64,000 nucleotides of DNA from Liolophura sinensis (GCF_032854445.1 NC_088303.1:22139501-22203500), one strand, 5' to 3'. Shown: positions 58,701-64,000, counted from the stretch's first letter. Numbers and translations: made by a program. Notes: a model not told the origin generated them from the sequence alone.

Positions 58701-61700
58701 TCTCATCTTCAAATCTCCATTGTCAGCTGATGTCAAATTTATCATTCCCAGATACTGTAACATCTAAAACTGTCTTGAGTCAAGGCAATTCTAAAGTCCC
58801 GTTGACCCAGGAGTCTCTCACCAATTTGGTCGCTGTGAATTCAAGTCTAGCTGGTACTGGCTTCCTCCCCGGTCGTAAGTGGGAAGGTCTGCCAACAAGC
58901 TGCGGATGGTCATGGGTTTCCCCTGGGCTCTGCCCGGTTTCCTCCCACCATAATGCCGGCCGCCGTCGTATAAGTGAAATATTCTTGAATACGGCGTAAA
59001 ACACCAATCAAATAAAAGTCCTGTTGGGATATTCATACGCGTAACTTAACATGAATCATGACAGTGTGAGTTTGGGGTCCATTTCATGATTTTGGGGTCC
59101 ATTTCATGACTTAGTATTAAAGGCCTACCCTTTAGATCCCTATTTCCATGATGTACCTGCCTTTCTTATTACTATATATTTTTCATATACATGTATTTCC
59201 TGTTCACTGTCCAGATTTCATGTGCACTGTAATGCCTAGAATTTCCCATTCTTAAGTACTTAGAGGTTATTATCTATTTTCCCTGTCTCTTGTTCATATA
59301 CATCGAAATGCTTATTTCCTCATTCTGATGCATGACTAAATTTCCATTGTCAGATTCCAAAGATCGCTCAAACCGTGTCTCGTCTCTCGCTCAAAGAGCA
59401 TCAACATTCCTCATCAAAAAGCGTGGCCCAAAGAAGCAGACTGTGATAGGCATCCCTGCGGAGATCCTGAGTGAGGCTAGGCCCCGCCCTGTCAGTAAAG
59501 ATGGAAGTTTGGAGGGCCGGTACAAGGGTCTGCCGACCAAGGCACCCAAGCCAGGGTCGACGGAGCCACAGTCCAGTCAGCCCCGAGACTTCAGAGTCTC
59601 TCATGAAGGTAGGGTATCCTTGTCAAGCTTTGTAATTGGAAACACCTGTAATTTGAGTTCAGTAGACAAACCTGACTTAGCCAGTTGGTTTTGAGGCTGA
59701 AACCAAAGATTGCGAGTTTGATAAACCTGGATATTTAAAGTAACTTGTTTTATTGTAGTTGTGCCTGAAAAATCTTGAAATTGAGCTTCTGGTACACATA
59801 TACCATGGGCTGACATGTTAAGAACCAACTTGAGGTGTACATAGTCTGGTGAAATTTGTGTATATGAAAATTCAGCTAACGTCCTCAGTTTTGATTGCTT
59901 CAAGCCTGTATACATGTACCCCGAAATCGAGAGATCTAAATGAAACCCTGGCACCCTTTTAAAATGGCACTTGGCTCTTAGCACTGAGAGGTTAAACCAA
60001 AGAAACATGACTGGTTAGCCCCGTATCAGTATAATGTGACTGGGGTATCTTGTCTGGTGTCTTCAGCACGATACTTCAGTGACAGCACCACTTTGGCAGC
60101 ATGATCTTGCTCTGCCACAAGAAGACATAGTATATGTGCACACACCTGATGACTCCTTGCCCTCATATGAATTTTGTAGTACAACATAAAAATTAAGTAT
60201 ACATACCTACATCAAACCTGCATAACTGTAGAATGTATATGACAATTAGCCTGTAAAGGTGTGTAAACCCTGTGCAACACTACAGTGGTCAATATATAAA
60301 GAGACCTGCCACATAAGCTATTATTCCCCCTGTCCAGCAATAGCCCCTTCGACAGTCAGGTCTGAAGTAGAATGGGAACTGAAATGTTTTGTCGACTTCC
60401 TTTTTGTTTGCAGGTTACTTGTATGTGTACAGCACTTATAACAGAAAGCGTATTGGTAAGCGCTGGTGCCTGGTGCGTGAGAACCAGTTTGAGTGTTACC
60501 CTAGTGAGGAGAGCAGTATCTGCGAGATGAGCTTCCCGCTAAAGGACTGTACATTCCGTCATGCCAAACAGGAGACCAACAGTGAAAAGAGTTTTATGAT
60601 CCTCCACAACCAGACGGAGAAGATAACTGTTGAGGTATGCATATGTTTTCACAGCATGCTGTTTGTTGCAGGGCTATAAAAGACACAAATGCAAAACGTG
60701 ATTATATGCAAAAAACAGAGAAACTCACCCCTGTTACAAAGTGTTCTCTAACTGTGCCATTCATCATTTTTGCATTAACTGTCACTTTCTACTTTTGAAG
60801 AAATCTTGATAAAAAAAATGAACAGGCATTTCATATAACCTGCCGTTCATTTTTTCTGACTCTAAAATGAATGAAGCTTACACCATTTGTTTTTGTATTC
60901 AGGATTTCCATAGGCAAAAAAAAAATGGGGGATATATGGGGATTTAATTGTTCTTTGGAAATATTCATGAACACAAATTGATTGCAGATTTTAGAGAGAG
61001 CTGTGAGAAATTTTAAATTTATTCAATATTTGGAGTGCTTTGTTCAAATTAAATAGAATTCCGTAAATACATATATTTCAGCTGGTTTTGGGGGAAATAA
61101 AGACTCGCAAAGTATCAAATCTTTAAATTAATCGTTTACTGGGGTCAGTATTCAGAAGCAATTTTGATTTGTTAAAAAAGGTTCTCTTCCCTGTGAGTAT
61201 ATATGTTATGAATTTATGGACTTTATTAACAATTTATTAAAGTTGCATTCTTTCTGTTTCAAGTTCTTTTATTCTTTCTGTTTCAAGTTCTTTTATTCTT
61301 TCTGTTTCAAGTTCTTTTCTTTTATATTTGTCGCCCTACTTACGTCGTTACCTGTGCTTCAACTTTTACCTATCTCTGGTTATACATGTACGCTGCCATC
61401 TTTCACTGGAAAGCTATTTCTGGTGTGAAATAAAAGGTGTTCTTGAAATTGACAGGTTCTCATGGAAAGATTTTGTGGACATTAGTATCGATTTATTGAA
61501 GTCTTTGTATATTTCTTTATTTCTTTGTTTATGTTATTATGTTTTATTGCAGACTCAAGCCCATAGAATACAAACGTGCATGATAAATACTGAGATTTTA
61601 TATGATGACAGCTTATAGCCAAATGATGTATTAATAAAGAGTATGACTCCACTTAGCACATGTTACCGAATGAACACGGACGTGTGAGGATATACATGTA

Positions 61701-63621
61701 TTTTATGTTTGTTTCAGCCATTGCTGTTTGAAGTGATGGATGACTGGATTAGTGTGTTGTTACGGGAGACAAAGACTGCTAAGGTTCCCGAAGGACTTGA
61801 TCGTTATTACACTGAGAAGGAATACGAAGTCCCTCCAGAGGATCTTCTGAATCAAGACGAAGACCCGGACGATCCATATTCCTGTATCAAAGACATTGTG
61901 AGTGGATTTCAAGCATACATCTACATTTAGTATACAAAAAACCAGATGACAGAAATTTTCTTGTTCCAAGTACTTGTAGTTTGGCCTCTCATGTGGTTGA
62001 AATACCTGATTTGTCTCTTGATCTTGGTGCCTTAGTAAGCAAGTGATGAAATAAACTTGACATAAGTATCTAGTAGTAAGAACAAACTGACTAGTCTTTC
62101 AATCTTGTGACATTTTGAAACATTAGGTCAAACTAGTGCGTTAGAAGACTGGCTAATTATGAGTGTGTCTACATATCAATTCACAAAAGTCACTAATTGT
62201 TCTAACATTGTAATCAAACAAAAACAATTAGTAACTGCATATTATTCATTAAATAAAATCTTTTAAAAATGAGAAGATGTAGAATTCACAATTTTCTCTT
62301 TTTTCAAGATTTTCTCTAAAGTTTCCATTCTCTGATAAACAAACTCACTTCCTTTCTCAGTCTGTGAACGGAAGTGCTGAAGAAGAAATGGCAGCCAATC
62401 CAGAAATAACAAAGGACACAAACGAAAAACCAAAGGAAGCTAAAATTGTGGCCGACATGTACTCTCCTGTATTGTGGGAAACAAAGAAAAGAAATTCTTC
62501 CAAAACATCAATCTCTAATGAAAAAGAAGCAACTTCGCCTTCTGCTGCTCTGCTTGACCATGACAAAATGTGTATCAAAGAAGTTGGAGACCATAGCAAC
62601 CATTCCCAGAACTCTACACCTGACGTCCAGCCACCCAAATCAATGTACACAGTAGGTGTGACAGACTCAGGCTACACTACTGCCTCCAGCCCCACATCGA
62701 CGAATCAGGAATCTCCAAATGATAATGGAATTGTACAGCCAGACAACAGGGTGACCACTCCCGGCAATCCAAATACTATGGAGTCCCTCATGAAAGCTTG
62801 GGATGTGAAAGCCAAAATCCAAACCATAGAAAAAACAAAAGCAGAGAGCAGCATTCCAAAAACAGCAGCCAATCTGAAATTTCCCATTCAGAAGAAAGCT
62901 CAAGGTGATGTCAAATCAAAGGCTCGGTCATTTGATGAAAAAAATAATATTGAAAGTACACCTACTCCGACACCACCAAAAAGGAGACGGTCATTGTCAG
63001 CGAAAAACAAGGATAATTCACCCAAGACATTGTCTACCTCTAGTCCCTTGAAGCCTGTCTCACTCAATTTTGCATCCTCAGATTCAAAGGTTCCTGTCTC
63101 TGGCTCCATAGATGAAGAAAAAGAAGTTGACAATGACAGATGTGCTAAGCCTGTCTATGAAAGCTCAAGTTTACCCTCTCACAATAAAGAACTCTCATCA
63201 AGGGAGACAAACCCTGAAATGACTGATATAACCTGCTCTGAATCACAGAGCAATGGACATGTTAATCTGCCACTAAGAGAAGACAGTGTGAGCTCATCTG
63301 TGAGCTCGTGTTGTGATACAGATTCTTATGTCACGGACTCTTCCGATTCAGCGCTACGATCAGAACATGAAACTCCTATAAACTCTGACAGTGAAAGTCT
63401 GAATTCCCAACATTCCCCAACACCAGAGTACAAAAATCCAGCCAAAGATTCTAAAACAATGGACATGATGTTTTCATCACTTGATGACAGACTAAAATCG
63501 ATGGGGGAAGATAATCGTGATATTGACTCAAGGGAGGGCAGTCAGGAGCGTCACACATCCAGAGAAAGTAGCCAGGAGCCAACGACGTCTTGCAGCTCGT
63601 GGGACAGCAGCCAAGAAACAA
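15118..63621 (+). CDS. AFAP1: AFAP1-family adaptor (actin filament associated protein), two PH domains; continues off the right edge
   Basis: AFAP1 proteins crosslink actin filaments and activate Src-family kinases through SH3- and SH2-binding motifs. Core exons: 15118-15160, 34169-34312, 37782-37957, 40946-40989, 43473-43897, 51973-52069, 56663-57014, 57550-57647, 58369-58456, 59354-59608, 60414-60634, 61718-61897, 62361-63621. They give about 1128 codons. Phases agree throughout except for one missing base in the 56.7-kb exon. Order: N-terminal ELLPGIENYLSQTL helix; Tyr motifs VYDDI and LYEVP; PPPPLPPR proline-rich block; SYESYEEE, conserved in AFAP1; PH1; basic linker; PH2; a long Ser-rich exon. 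The C-terminal coiled coil of the family is not reached. It is longer than vertebrate members (roughly 730-820 residues), mainly because of the last exon. Which vertebrate paralogue is closest cannot be told; invertebrates may have a single ancestor-like gene. Confidence 0.9.
17196..17290. repeat. 60-bp imperfect tandem duplication
   Basis: CCAAGTTATGTCATAATACT occurs twice, 60 bp apart, each time after an A-rich AAATAAAA stretch. Intronic. Confidence 0.8.
17346..17379. repeat. (TA)n microsatellite
   Basis: About 17 uninterrupted TA dinucleotides in AFAP1-family intron 1. Similar shorter tracts occur at 34507-34527 and 46728-46753. Confidence 0.95.
18736..18945 (+). mobile_element. Probable third SINE type (tRNA-like, A-rich tail)
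   Basis: A stretch with tRNA-box-like GGTTTCAGATTCCAGC, then TTTACCTGTTACCTGGCAAA, CTCCAATTTCAGCCACCAAA and the tail TCAAATAAATAGATTATAAG. Only one copy is evident in this window, so the family assignment rests on layout alone. Confidence 0.4.
20284..20545 (-). mobile_element. SINE-A, near full length
   Basis: Reverse strand: worn tail, CTACACCGAACTCAATAATA, GGGAGGAAACCAGGCTGAGC, GGATTTGAACTCACAGCGAC and the head end GGCCATGGGTTCCCC. One of the two confident copies in this gene that are antisense to it. Confidence 0.88.
21781..21925 (-). mobile_element. SINE-A 3' part
   Basis: Reverse-strand tail TTATTTGTTTATTTGATTGG, then GCTGTACTCAAGAATTTTTC and GGGTTGCTGACAGATCTTCC. The tRNA-like head is missing. 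Antisense to the host gene. Confidence 0.85.
22161..22366 (-). mobile_element. TA-type MITE copy, about 205 bp
   Basis: Starts CACTAATTCCTCAACATTC and ends GAAAGGTTGAAGAATTACA, an imperfect inverted pair. Internal match to the 3.4-, 25.1- and 38.2-kb copies: ACAATGGTTGGACTGGC and CACAGAATAATGCCTTCA. Confidence 0.78.
25049..25240 (-). mobile_element. TA-type MITE copy, right end lost
   Basis: Begins TACCCTAATTCCTCAACACT and carries CTGGAGGCAAAACTACACTG and AGAATAATGCCTTCAGAATA, then loses similarity before the second terminal repeat. Confidence 0.75.
25612..25725. repeat. C/T-rich tandem repeat (CTCTTCTCCCCTACA-like)
   Basis: Repeats of roughly 15 bp with the core ACTCTTCTCCCCTA on the plus strand, after a run of C. 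A strong strand bias of pyrimidines could form unusual structures. Intronic. Confidence 0.75.
32487..32642 (+). mobile_element. SINE-A 3' half
   Basis: GTCAGCAACTTGTGGATGGT, GGCTCTGCCCGGTTTCCTCT, AATGAAATATTCTTGAGTAT and the tail ATCAAATAAATAAATAAATA. Sense to the host gene. Confidence 0.9.
33019..33081 (+). mobile_element. 63-bp miniature of the TA-type MITE: two terminal repeats, almost no interior
   Basis: TACTGTATATCTTCAACC at the left and AAAGGCTGAATAATTAGGGTA at the right, with the usual interior deleted. It suggests an internal-deletion derivative. Confidence 0.65.
34169..34312 (+). CDS. AFAP1: AFAP1-family exon 2, residues 15-62
   Basis: Acceptor TTTTATCTTCCAG, donor CATCAG followed by GTCAGACT; phase 1 to phase 1. 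Encodes LLPGIENYLSQTLANENL, an acidic helix, ending in PPSRPPRTS, a first small proline/arginine motif. The helix corresponds to the N-terminal leader of AFAP1 proteins. Confidence 0.9.
34902..35117. promoter_or_regulatory. CRE and NRF1 sites inside intron 2
   Basis: A full CRE TGACGTCA at 34902-34909 and a perfect NRF1 palindrome TGCGCATGCGCA at 35106-35117. A CpG-bearing stretch follows at about 35280-35340. In these AT-rich introns such sites are unusual and resemble a TATA-less promoter. Activity is inferred. Confidence 0.45.
35637..35780 (+). mobile_element. SINE-A 3' half
   Basis: CATGGGAAGGTCTGCAGATT, CTGCCTGGTTTCCTCCCACC, GTATAAGTGAAATATTCATG and the tail AATCAAATAAATAAATAAG. Sense to the host gene. 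Confidence 0.9.
36504..36635. mobile_element. Palindromic MITE, 132 bp
   Basis: Perfect 16-bp terminal arms, GTTCAAAAGTGTATTA (36506-36521) and its exact complement (36618-36633), with weaker inner complementarity around TTAAGC / GTCTTAACC. Typical of a foldback DNA element. Confidence 0.75.
37782..37957 (+). CDS. AFAP1: AFAP1-family exon 3, residues 63-121
   Basis: Acceptor TTTTGTTTTTCAG, donor AATGAC followed by GTAAGTAAAC; phase 1 in, 0 out. A charged, probably disordered segment (for example ALKDEDSVDAETKVS and VLDFAAKQRELSRTLL). No domain recognised; included because both splice sites are strong and the frame continues. Confidence 0.82.
38186..38392 (+). mobile_element. TA-type MITE, complete copy with both ends
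   Basis: Left end TACTGGGATTCTTCAACC and right end AAAAGGTTGAGGAATTAGGG then TA. The interior has AATTCTGAAGGCATTGTG and AATTGGTCAATCCAACCAAT. The best reference copy of the family in this window (about 207 bp). Flanking TATA / TATA fits a TA target duplication. Confidence 0.82.
39241..39341. repeat. 50-bp imperfect tandem duplication
   Basis: ATCACCTTGACMTCTRRACT, then GGTCATGGCTGGCRCATTAA, occurs twice with a 50-bp period. Confidence 0.8.
40946..40989 (+). CDS. AFAP1: AFAP1-family exon 4 (44 nt), residues 122-135
   Basis: Acceptor TTTTATTTTGTGCAG, donor GGGAG followed by GTATGTGTTG; phase 0 in, 2 out. Encodes EEGKVYDDIGDDDG. The VYDDI tyrosine in an acidic setting is a typical SH2-binding/Src-substrate motif. 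Confidence 0.85.
41177..41420 (+). mobile_element. SINE-A, near full length
   Basis: Head GGGGCCCGATGGCCAGCGCG, middle ATACTGGCTTCCTTTCCTGC and TGGGAAGGTCTGGCAGC, and the tail CACCAATCAAATAAATGAAT. Sense to the host gene, in intron 4. Confidence 0.92.
42006..43184. repeat. 56-bp minisatellite, about 21 units, in intron 4
   Basis: The unit contains ATGATTTCAGTTACCATCCC and GGTCTTGTGTGTGGGGTGCG, with variants GAGTGACGCAACATC / GAGTGACACAGCATC. The period is 56 bp, measured between successive ATTTC motifs. It ends 289 bp before the proline-rich exon. The period is not a multiple of three and the array is not coding. Confidence 0.96.
43473..43897 (+). CDS. AFAP1: AFAP1-family exon 5, proline-rich and Tyr motifs, residues 136-277
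   Basis: Acceptor TTCTTTTGTGACAG, donor GGAACAG followed by GTGAGTTAAC; phase 2 in, 1 out. Contains DLYEVPVTS (YxxP, a Src/Abl/SH2-type motif), SALFDFPPGSSDDL, a TPPPPPVGPPPPLPPR proline block (class II SH3 PxxPxR and EVH1-like runs), a second ELPARPHLPPR motif and a run of SEKSEKSED. It corresponds to the Src-SH3-binding N-terminal part of AFAP1. The open frame running on to 44025 is read-through past the donor. Confidence 0.92.
44885..44965 (+). mobile_element. TA-type MITE, left-end fragment
   Basis: Starts TACTGTAATTCTTCAACCAT with CTCTAAAGCACTTTTTTCAG, then diverges. No right terminal repeat found. Confidence 0.6.
45056..45201. mobile_element. Foldback MITE, 146 bp
   Basis: Left end GGGCCACTTTCACAAAACT and right end AGTTTGGTAAAAGTGGACCC are imperfect inverted repeats. 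The interior is partly self-complementary (TTGTAACTTTT / AAAAGTTACGAA). Confidence 0.72.
45472..45820 (+). mobile_element. SINE-B, complete copy with 14-bp target duplication
   Basis: A 349-bp element flanked by CTATTTCATGAGAC at 45458-45471 and 45821-45834. The tRNA-like head has B-box GGTTCAATCC at 45522-45531. The body includes GTTGACCCGTATCAGTATAA and AGTGAAGCAGCACTAGATCA; the tail is CACTCACTCACTCACTCACT. The intact duplication shows a fairly recent L1/RTE-type target-primed insertion. Confidence 0.93.
46166..46293. mobile_element. Foldback MITE, 128 bp, long arms
   Basis: Terminal 12 bp GAGTAGTATAAC and its exact inverse. The complementarity goes on (AAAAACGAAAG / CTTTCGTTTTT; CTCATTTT / AAAATGAG) to give arms of about 38 nt around a short loop. 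Confidence 0.8.
46728..46753. repeat. (TA)n microsatellite
   Basis: About 13 TA dinucleotides in intron 5 of the AFAP1-family gene. Confidence 0.9.
47589..47615 (+). CDS. AFAP1: Candidate 27-nt cassette microexon of the AFAP1-family gene
   Basis: The polypyrimidine tract TTTTTTTTTCTCCTCACCCAG is directly followed by 27 nt and a perfect GTAAGTACA donor. Phase 1 on both sides, so inclusion keeps the frame: it adds nine residues, DPSVKKAVP, and turns the next residue from D to N, just before GTSYESYEEE. Too short for ORF finders. Expression is not shown by sequence alone. Confidence 0.68.
48512..48765 (+). pseudogene. Possible decayed death-domain-like coding fragment
   Basis: Two overlapping plus-strand frames together give a helix-rich stretch. 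The first has KFKAENSSDMLIQMIIAWWR, which looks like the helix 3-4 region of invertebrate death domains. The second, offset from about 48650, has GLLERIIPENHSQDDVMY followed by VVDKAIQLNIQL. A frame change is needed between them and no flanking splice sites are convincing. It may be a retro-copy remnant or chance. Confidence 0.25.
49071..49112 (+). CDS. AFAP1: Candidate 42-nt cassette exon (weaker)
   Basis: Strong borders: TGTGTTGTCTTCTCACCCAG before it and GTGAGTAGAC after it. The length is a multiple of three and phase 1 has no stop, giving VLNGGKCGCFCSWE between the neighbouring exons. In frame 0 the peptide SLMVENVDASVRGN looks more protein-like but does not fit the host phases. It may be a pseudo-exon. 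Confidence 0.4.
51629..51761 (+). CDS. Candidate alternative last exon with C-terminal transmembrane segment
   Basis: After the acceptor TTTTGTATTGGCAG a frame runs from 51630 to a TGA at 51759-51761: APDEIAIYDFVLLDEINYMN, then QQ, then TVVYGVAGLVIIACVFGMAL and Q. A hydrophobic 20-residue helix ending at the stop is the layout of a tail-anchored protein. The phase-2 entry fits splicing from exon 4 (donor 40989), skipping the proline-rich exon, but not from exon 5. An ATTAAA signal lies at 51849-51854. Alternatively it is the last exon of an unrelated nested gene, or chance. Confidence 0.4.
51973..52069 (+). CDS. AFAP1: AFAP1-family exon with the SYESYEEE motif, residues 278-309
   Basis: Acceptor CCATTATTTTGCAG, donor CCCGT followed by GTAAGTCTTT; phase 1 in, 2 out. 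DETGTSYESYEEEAGANSQD matches the SSYESYDEEEED stretch of AFAP1 just before PH1. That match was decisive for the family call. Confidence 0.93.
52348..52599 (+). mobile_element. SINE-A, near full length
   Basis: Head GGAGCCTCCATGGCCAGGTG, then CAGAAGCCTCTCACCAGTGC, CTGGCTTCCTCTCCAGTGGG, CGTCGTATAAGTAAAACATT and the tail TCAAATCAAATAAAAC. Sense to the host gene. Confidence 0.92.
52946..53128 (+). mobile_element. SINE-A with internal deletion
   Basis: GATGTCCATGGCCGAGGGGG, CCAGGAACGCTCCACCAATG and CTGGCTTCCTCTCTGGCTGT, then directly the 3' block TATTCTTGAGTACGGCATAA and the tail AATAAATAAAAATAAATAAA. Sense to the host gene. Confidence 0.9.
53241..53285 (+). CDS. AFAP1: Candidate 45-nt cassette microexon before PH1
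   Basis: Acceptor GTCACTTCATTCTACAG, donor CAGTG followed by GTAAGTCATT. 45 nt, phase 2 on both sides, no stop: inserts VHLRSLTASRLLSQW between SYESYEEE and PH1. RSLTAS would add a basophilic kinase site. Supported by strong splice sites and preserved frame only. Confidence 0.6.
55693..55760. repeat. 36-bp tandem duplication
   Basis: GCACATGTACTTGAAGATGT then CTCCAGTGTTAT occurs twice, exactly 36 bp apart and almost without mismatch, so it is recent. Confidence 0.9.
56663..57014 (+). CDS. AFAP1: AFAP1-family PH1 exon with an internal one-base frameshift, residues 310-427
   Basis: Acceptor CAATGGTTTCAG; the donor that fits the next exon is CATGGT followed by GTGAGGTAAG. Starts with a basic stretch PIPRKKKKRKAFSKSQ, then PH1: ICGELNLHGKLTWNRRIVAV, RRLLCYKPEKMGKPALVVQL, then DLRSYFTIHW. 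The frame then hits TAG at 56982-56984. One base further on in register, the same DNA reads ENYVFLVDLIEWAQSW, the expected last strand and tryptophan-bearing C-terminal helix of a PH domain. The exon is 352 nt, while 353 would fit the downstream phase. So one base is missing near 56961-56966, by sequencing error or mutation. Confidence 0.85.
57149..57345 (+). mobile_element. SINE-A
   Basis: Head GGGTCCTCCGTGGCTGAGAC, then GGAGCACTCACCAACGGTCG, AGCTTCCTCTCTGGCAGTGT, AGTATAAGTAAAATATTCTT and the tail AAGTATATAAATAAATAAAT. Internally shortened. Sense to the host gene. Confidence 0.92.
57550..57647 (+). CDS. AFAP1: AFAP1-family exon after PH1, residues 428-460
   Basis: Acceptor TTGTTGTTGTTTTGCAG, donor CGCAAG followed by GTCAGTTGG; phase 1 in, 0 out. 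Encodes HQAAADGREAPGRVLRLYRH and TDVMYRK. This frame was chosen over two others because it alone is open to the donor and joins GEACSASSTS in the next exon. The first residues finish the PH1 helix. Confidence 0.78.
57968..58130 (+). mobile_element. SINE-A 3' half
   Basis: GGGGAACGTCTGCCATCAAC, GGTTTTCTCCCACCATAATG, GTGAGATATTCTTGAGTACG and the tail CAAATAGATAAATAAATG. Sense to the host gene. Confidence 0.88.
58369..58456 (+). CDS. AFAP1: AFAP1-family Ser-rich linker exon, residues 461-489
   Basis: Acceptor TTGTTGTTGTTGTCAG, donor AAGAGAG followed by GTGAGTAAG; phase 0 in, 1 out. CSASSTSIASSDAGSEVGSY is a low-complexity linker between PH1 and PH2, a place where vertebrate AFAP1 also has Ser/Pro-rich sequence. 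Confidence 0.85.
58558..58583. repeat. (CATA)n microsatellite
   Basis: About six CATA units directly downstream of the 58.4-kb exon. Confidence 0.9.
58798..59017 (+). mobile_element. SINE-A, best preserved long copy
   Basis: GACCCAGGAGTCTCTCACCA, GTCGCTGTGAATTCAAGTCT (B-box), CTGGCTTCCTCCCCGGTCGT, GGGCTCTGCCCGGTTTCCTC, GCCGTCGTATAAGTGAAATA and the tail CACCAATCAAATAAAAG. Only the first part of the head is missing. Sense to the host gene. Confidence 0.93.
59354..59608 (+). CDS. AFAP1: AFAP1-family basic linker exon, residues 490-574
   Basis: Acceptor TTTCCATTGTCAG, donor CATGAAG followed by GTAGGGTA; phase 1 to phase 1. Encodes RVSSLAQRASTFLIKKRGPK, then a Pro/Ser linker ending QPRDFRVSHEG. 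It matches in position and basic character the KITKIISLGKKK linker before PH2 in AFAP1. Confidence 0.9.
60009..60195 (+). mobile_element. SINE-B, diverged 3' body
   Basis: GACTGGTTAGCCCCGTATCA, GTATAATGTGACTGGGG and CAGTGACAGCACCACTTTGG align with the complete copy at 45.5 kb. The CACT tail is worn away. Sense to the host gene. Confidence 0.7.
60414..60634 (+). CDS. AFAP1: AFAP1-family PH2, first exon, residues 575-648
   Basis: Acceptor CTTTTTGTTTGCAG, donor GTTGAG followed by GTATGCATA; phase 1 in, 0 out. Opens GYLYVYSTYNRKRIGKRWCL, matching AFAP1 CGYLNVLSNSRWRERWCRV. It goes on with strands ending SFPLKDCTFRHA and SFMILHNQTEKITVE, i.e. PH strands 1-7. Confidence 0.95.
61247..61318. repeat. 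24-bp unit in three perfect copies
   Basis: ATTCTTTCTGTTTCAAGTTC plus TTTT, three times without a mismatch. The pyrimidine-rich strand is the sense strand of the host gene; it lies 400 bp before the second PH2 exon. Confidence 0.95.
61718..61897 (+). CDS. AFAP1: AFAP1-family PH2, second exon and acidic tail, residues 649-708
   Basis: Acceptor TATGTTTGTTTCAG, donor GACATT followed by GTGAGTGG; phase 0 to 0. EVMDDWISVLLRET is the PH C-terminal helix with its conserved tryptophan. Then come GLDRYYTEKEYEVPPEDL and DEDPDDPYSCIKDI, giving further Tyr motifs in acidic context (EYEVP). Confidence 0.94.
62361..63621 (+). CDS. AFAP1: AFAP1-family giant Ser-rich exon, residues 709-1128
   Basis: Acceptor CTTCCTTTCTCAG, donor GAAACAA followed by GTGAGTACC; phase 0 in, 1 out; 1261 nt, 420 residues without a stop. 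Mostly disordered and Ser/Thr/Pro/Asp rich. Landmarks: PTPTPPKRRRSLSAKNKDNS (basic patch with RRRSLS, a basophilic kinase or 14-3-3 type site), SSVSSCCDTDSYVTDSSDSA, NSQHSPTPEYK, and an end with three SQE motifs. Vertebrate AFAP1 has a shorter Ser-rich stretch here (SPISSCDTSDTEG) next to its coiled coil. Translation continues beyond the donor in an exon outside the window. Confidence 0.92.
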
Positions 63622-64000
63622 GTGAGTACCCGTACCAAAAATTCAAATTAAATCAAGTCTGGACAAAAAAATAAAGAACACTGTAAAAGTCAGTATACTG
63701 ACACATGAACATCCACTAACTATTTACCTTATTCCAAGCCCCAAGACAAAGAACTATCAAGATTGCTGATTTTATGCTAATAGTTTCTTCTAATTCTGAG
63801 TCATGTTCACAGGGTGCAAGTAGACCCATTAAATTCTACTAGTCAAATGCAGCTAGGACATGAGCTACTTCCTGTAGTTAAATTTTTCAATAACTTGTCC
63901 TTCTCACCATTTAGAGTATTAACAACTATGTGTAACTGTCATACTTTCACTCATATTGTTACCAGATCTGCCTATATGTACGATTTGGGTATTTTTTTTA
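63622..64000. other. AFAP1-family intron, right edge of window
   Basis: AT-rich sequence after the donor at 63622. No acceptor or exon is seen before the end, so the C-terminal coiled-coil exons lie outside. Confidence 0.7.

Noticed and set aside
60355-60378. Microexon-like unit between CCTGTCCAG and GTCTGAAG
   Set aside because: 22 nt, changes the frame from phase 1 to phase 2 and has a weak donor; it cannot join the PH2 exon in frame.

Overview
This is a piece of animal nuclear genome: AT-rich, with long introns, GT-AG splice sites and many short interspersed repeats. The two SINE families, one with an AAATAAAT tail and one with a CACT tail, and the two gene structures suggest a lophotrochozoan, most likely a mollusc (a brachiopod is also possible). 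No species can be named from the sequence alone. There are no prokaryotic-type operons, no CRISPR array and no viral genes that I can see.

Two protein genes explain all the convincing coding sequence. They diverge from one short, CpG-containing promoter region at about 14.57-15.12 kb. Leftward, on the minus strand, is the 5' part of ELYS (AHCTF1/MEL-28), the nucleoporin that starts nuclear pore assembly on chromatin. Thirteen coding exons join in frame into 543 codons of the N-terminal beta-propeller, and the gene runs off the left edge. Rightward, on the plus strand, is an AFAP1-family gene (actin filament associated protein, a Src-binding adaptor with two PH domains). Thirteen coding exons and at least two candidate cassette microexons spread over 48.5 kb, and the gene runs off the right edge. 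Intron 1 alone is 19 kb.

Layout: 1-1331 is a 32-bp minisatellite in an ELYS intron. From 1.9 to 12.0 kb are ELYS exons, with SINEs and a 1.2-kb pogo/Tigger-like transposon remnant in the introns. From 12 to 14.6 kb is ELYS intron 1 and its 5' UTR exon. From 14.6 to 15.2 kb are the shared promoter and AFAP1 exon 1. From 15.2 to 34.2 kb is AFAP1 intron 1. From 34.2 to 43.9 kb are the N-terminal adaptor exons, with a 56-bp minisatellite just before the proline-rich exon. From 43.9 to 56.7 kb is a long region holding candidate alternative exons and MITEs. From 56.7 to 63.6 kb are PH1, linker, PH2 and a very long serine-rich exon.

Points most worth checking: (1) a one-base frameshift with a stop inside the first PH domain, in an otherwise intact gene; (2) a possible alternative last exon at 51.63 kb encoding a tail-anchor-like transmembrane segment; (3) in-frame microexons of 27, 45 and perhaps 42 nt; (4) two minisatellites whose units carry splice-site-like motifs in the sense of the host gene; (5) SINEs mostly in the sense orientation of the host gene, so that their AATAAA-containing tails are transcribed; (6) a CRE plus NRF1 palindrome cluster inside intron 2 that may mark an internal promoter. 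I did not find a clearly new multi-gene system.
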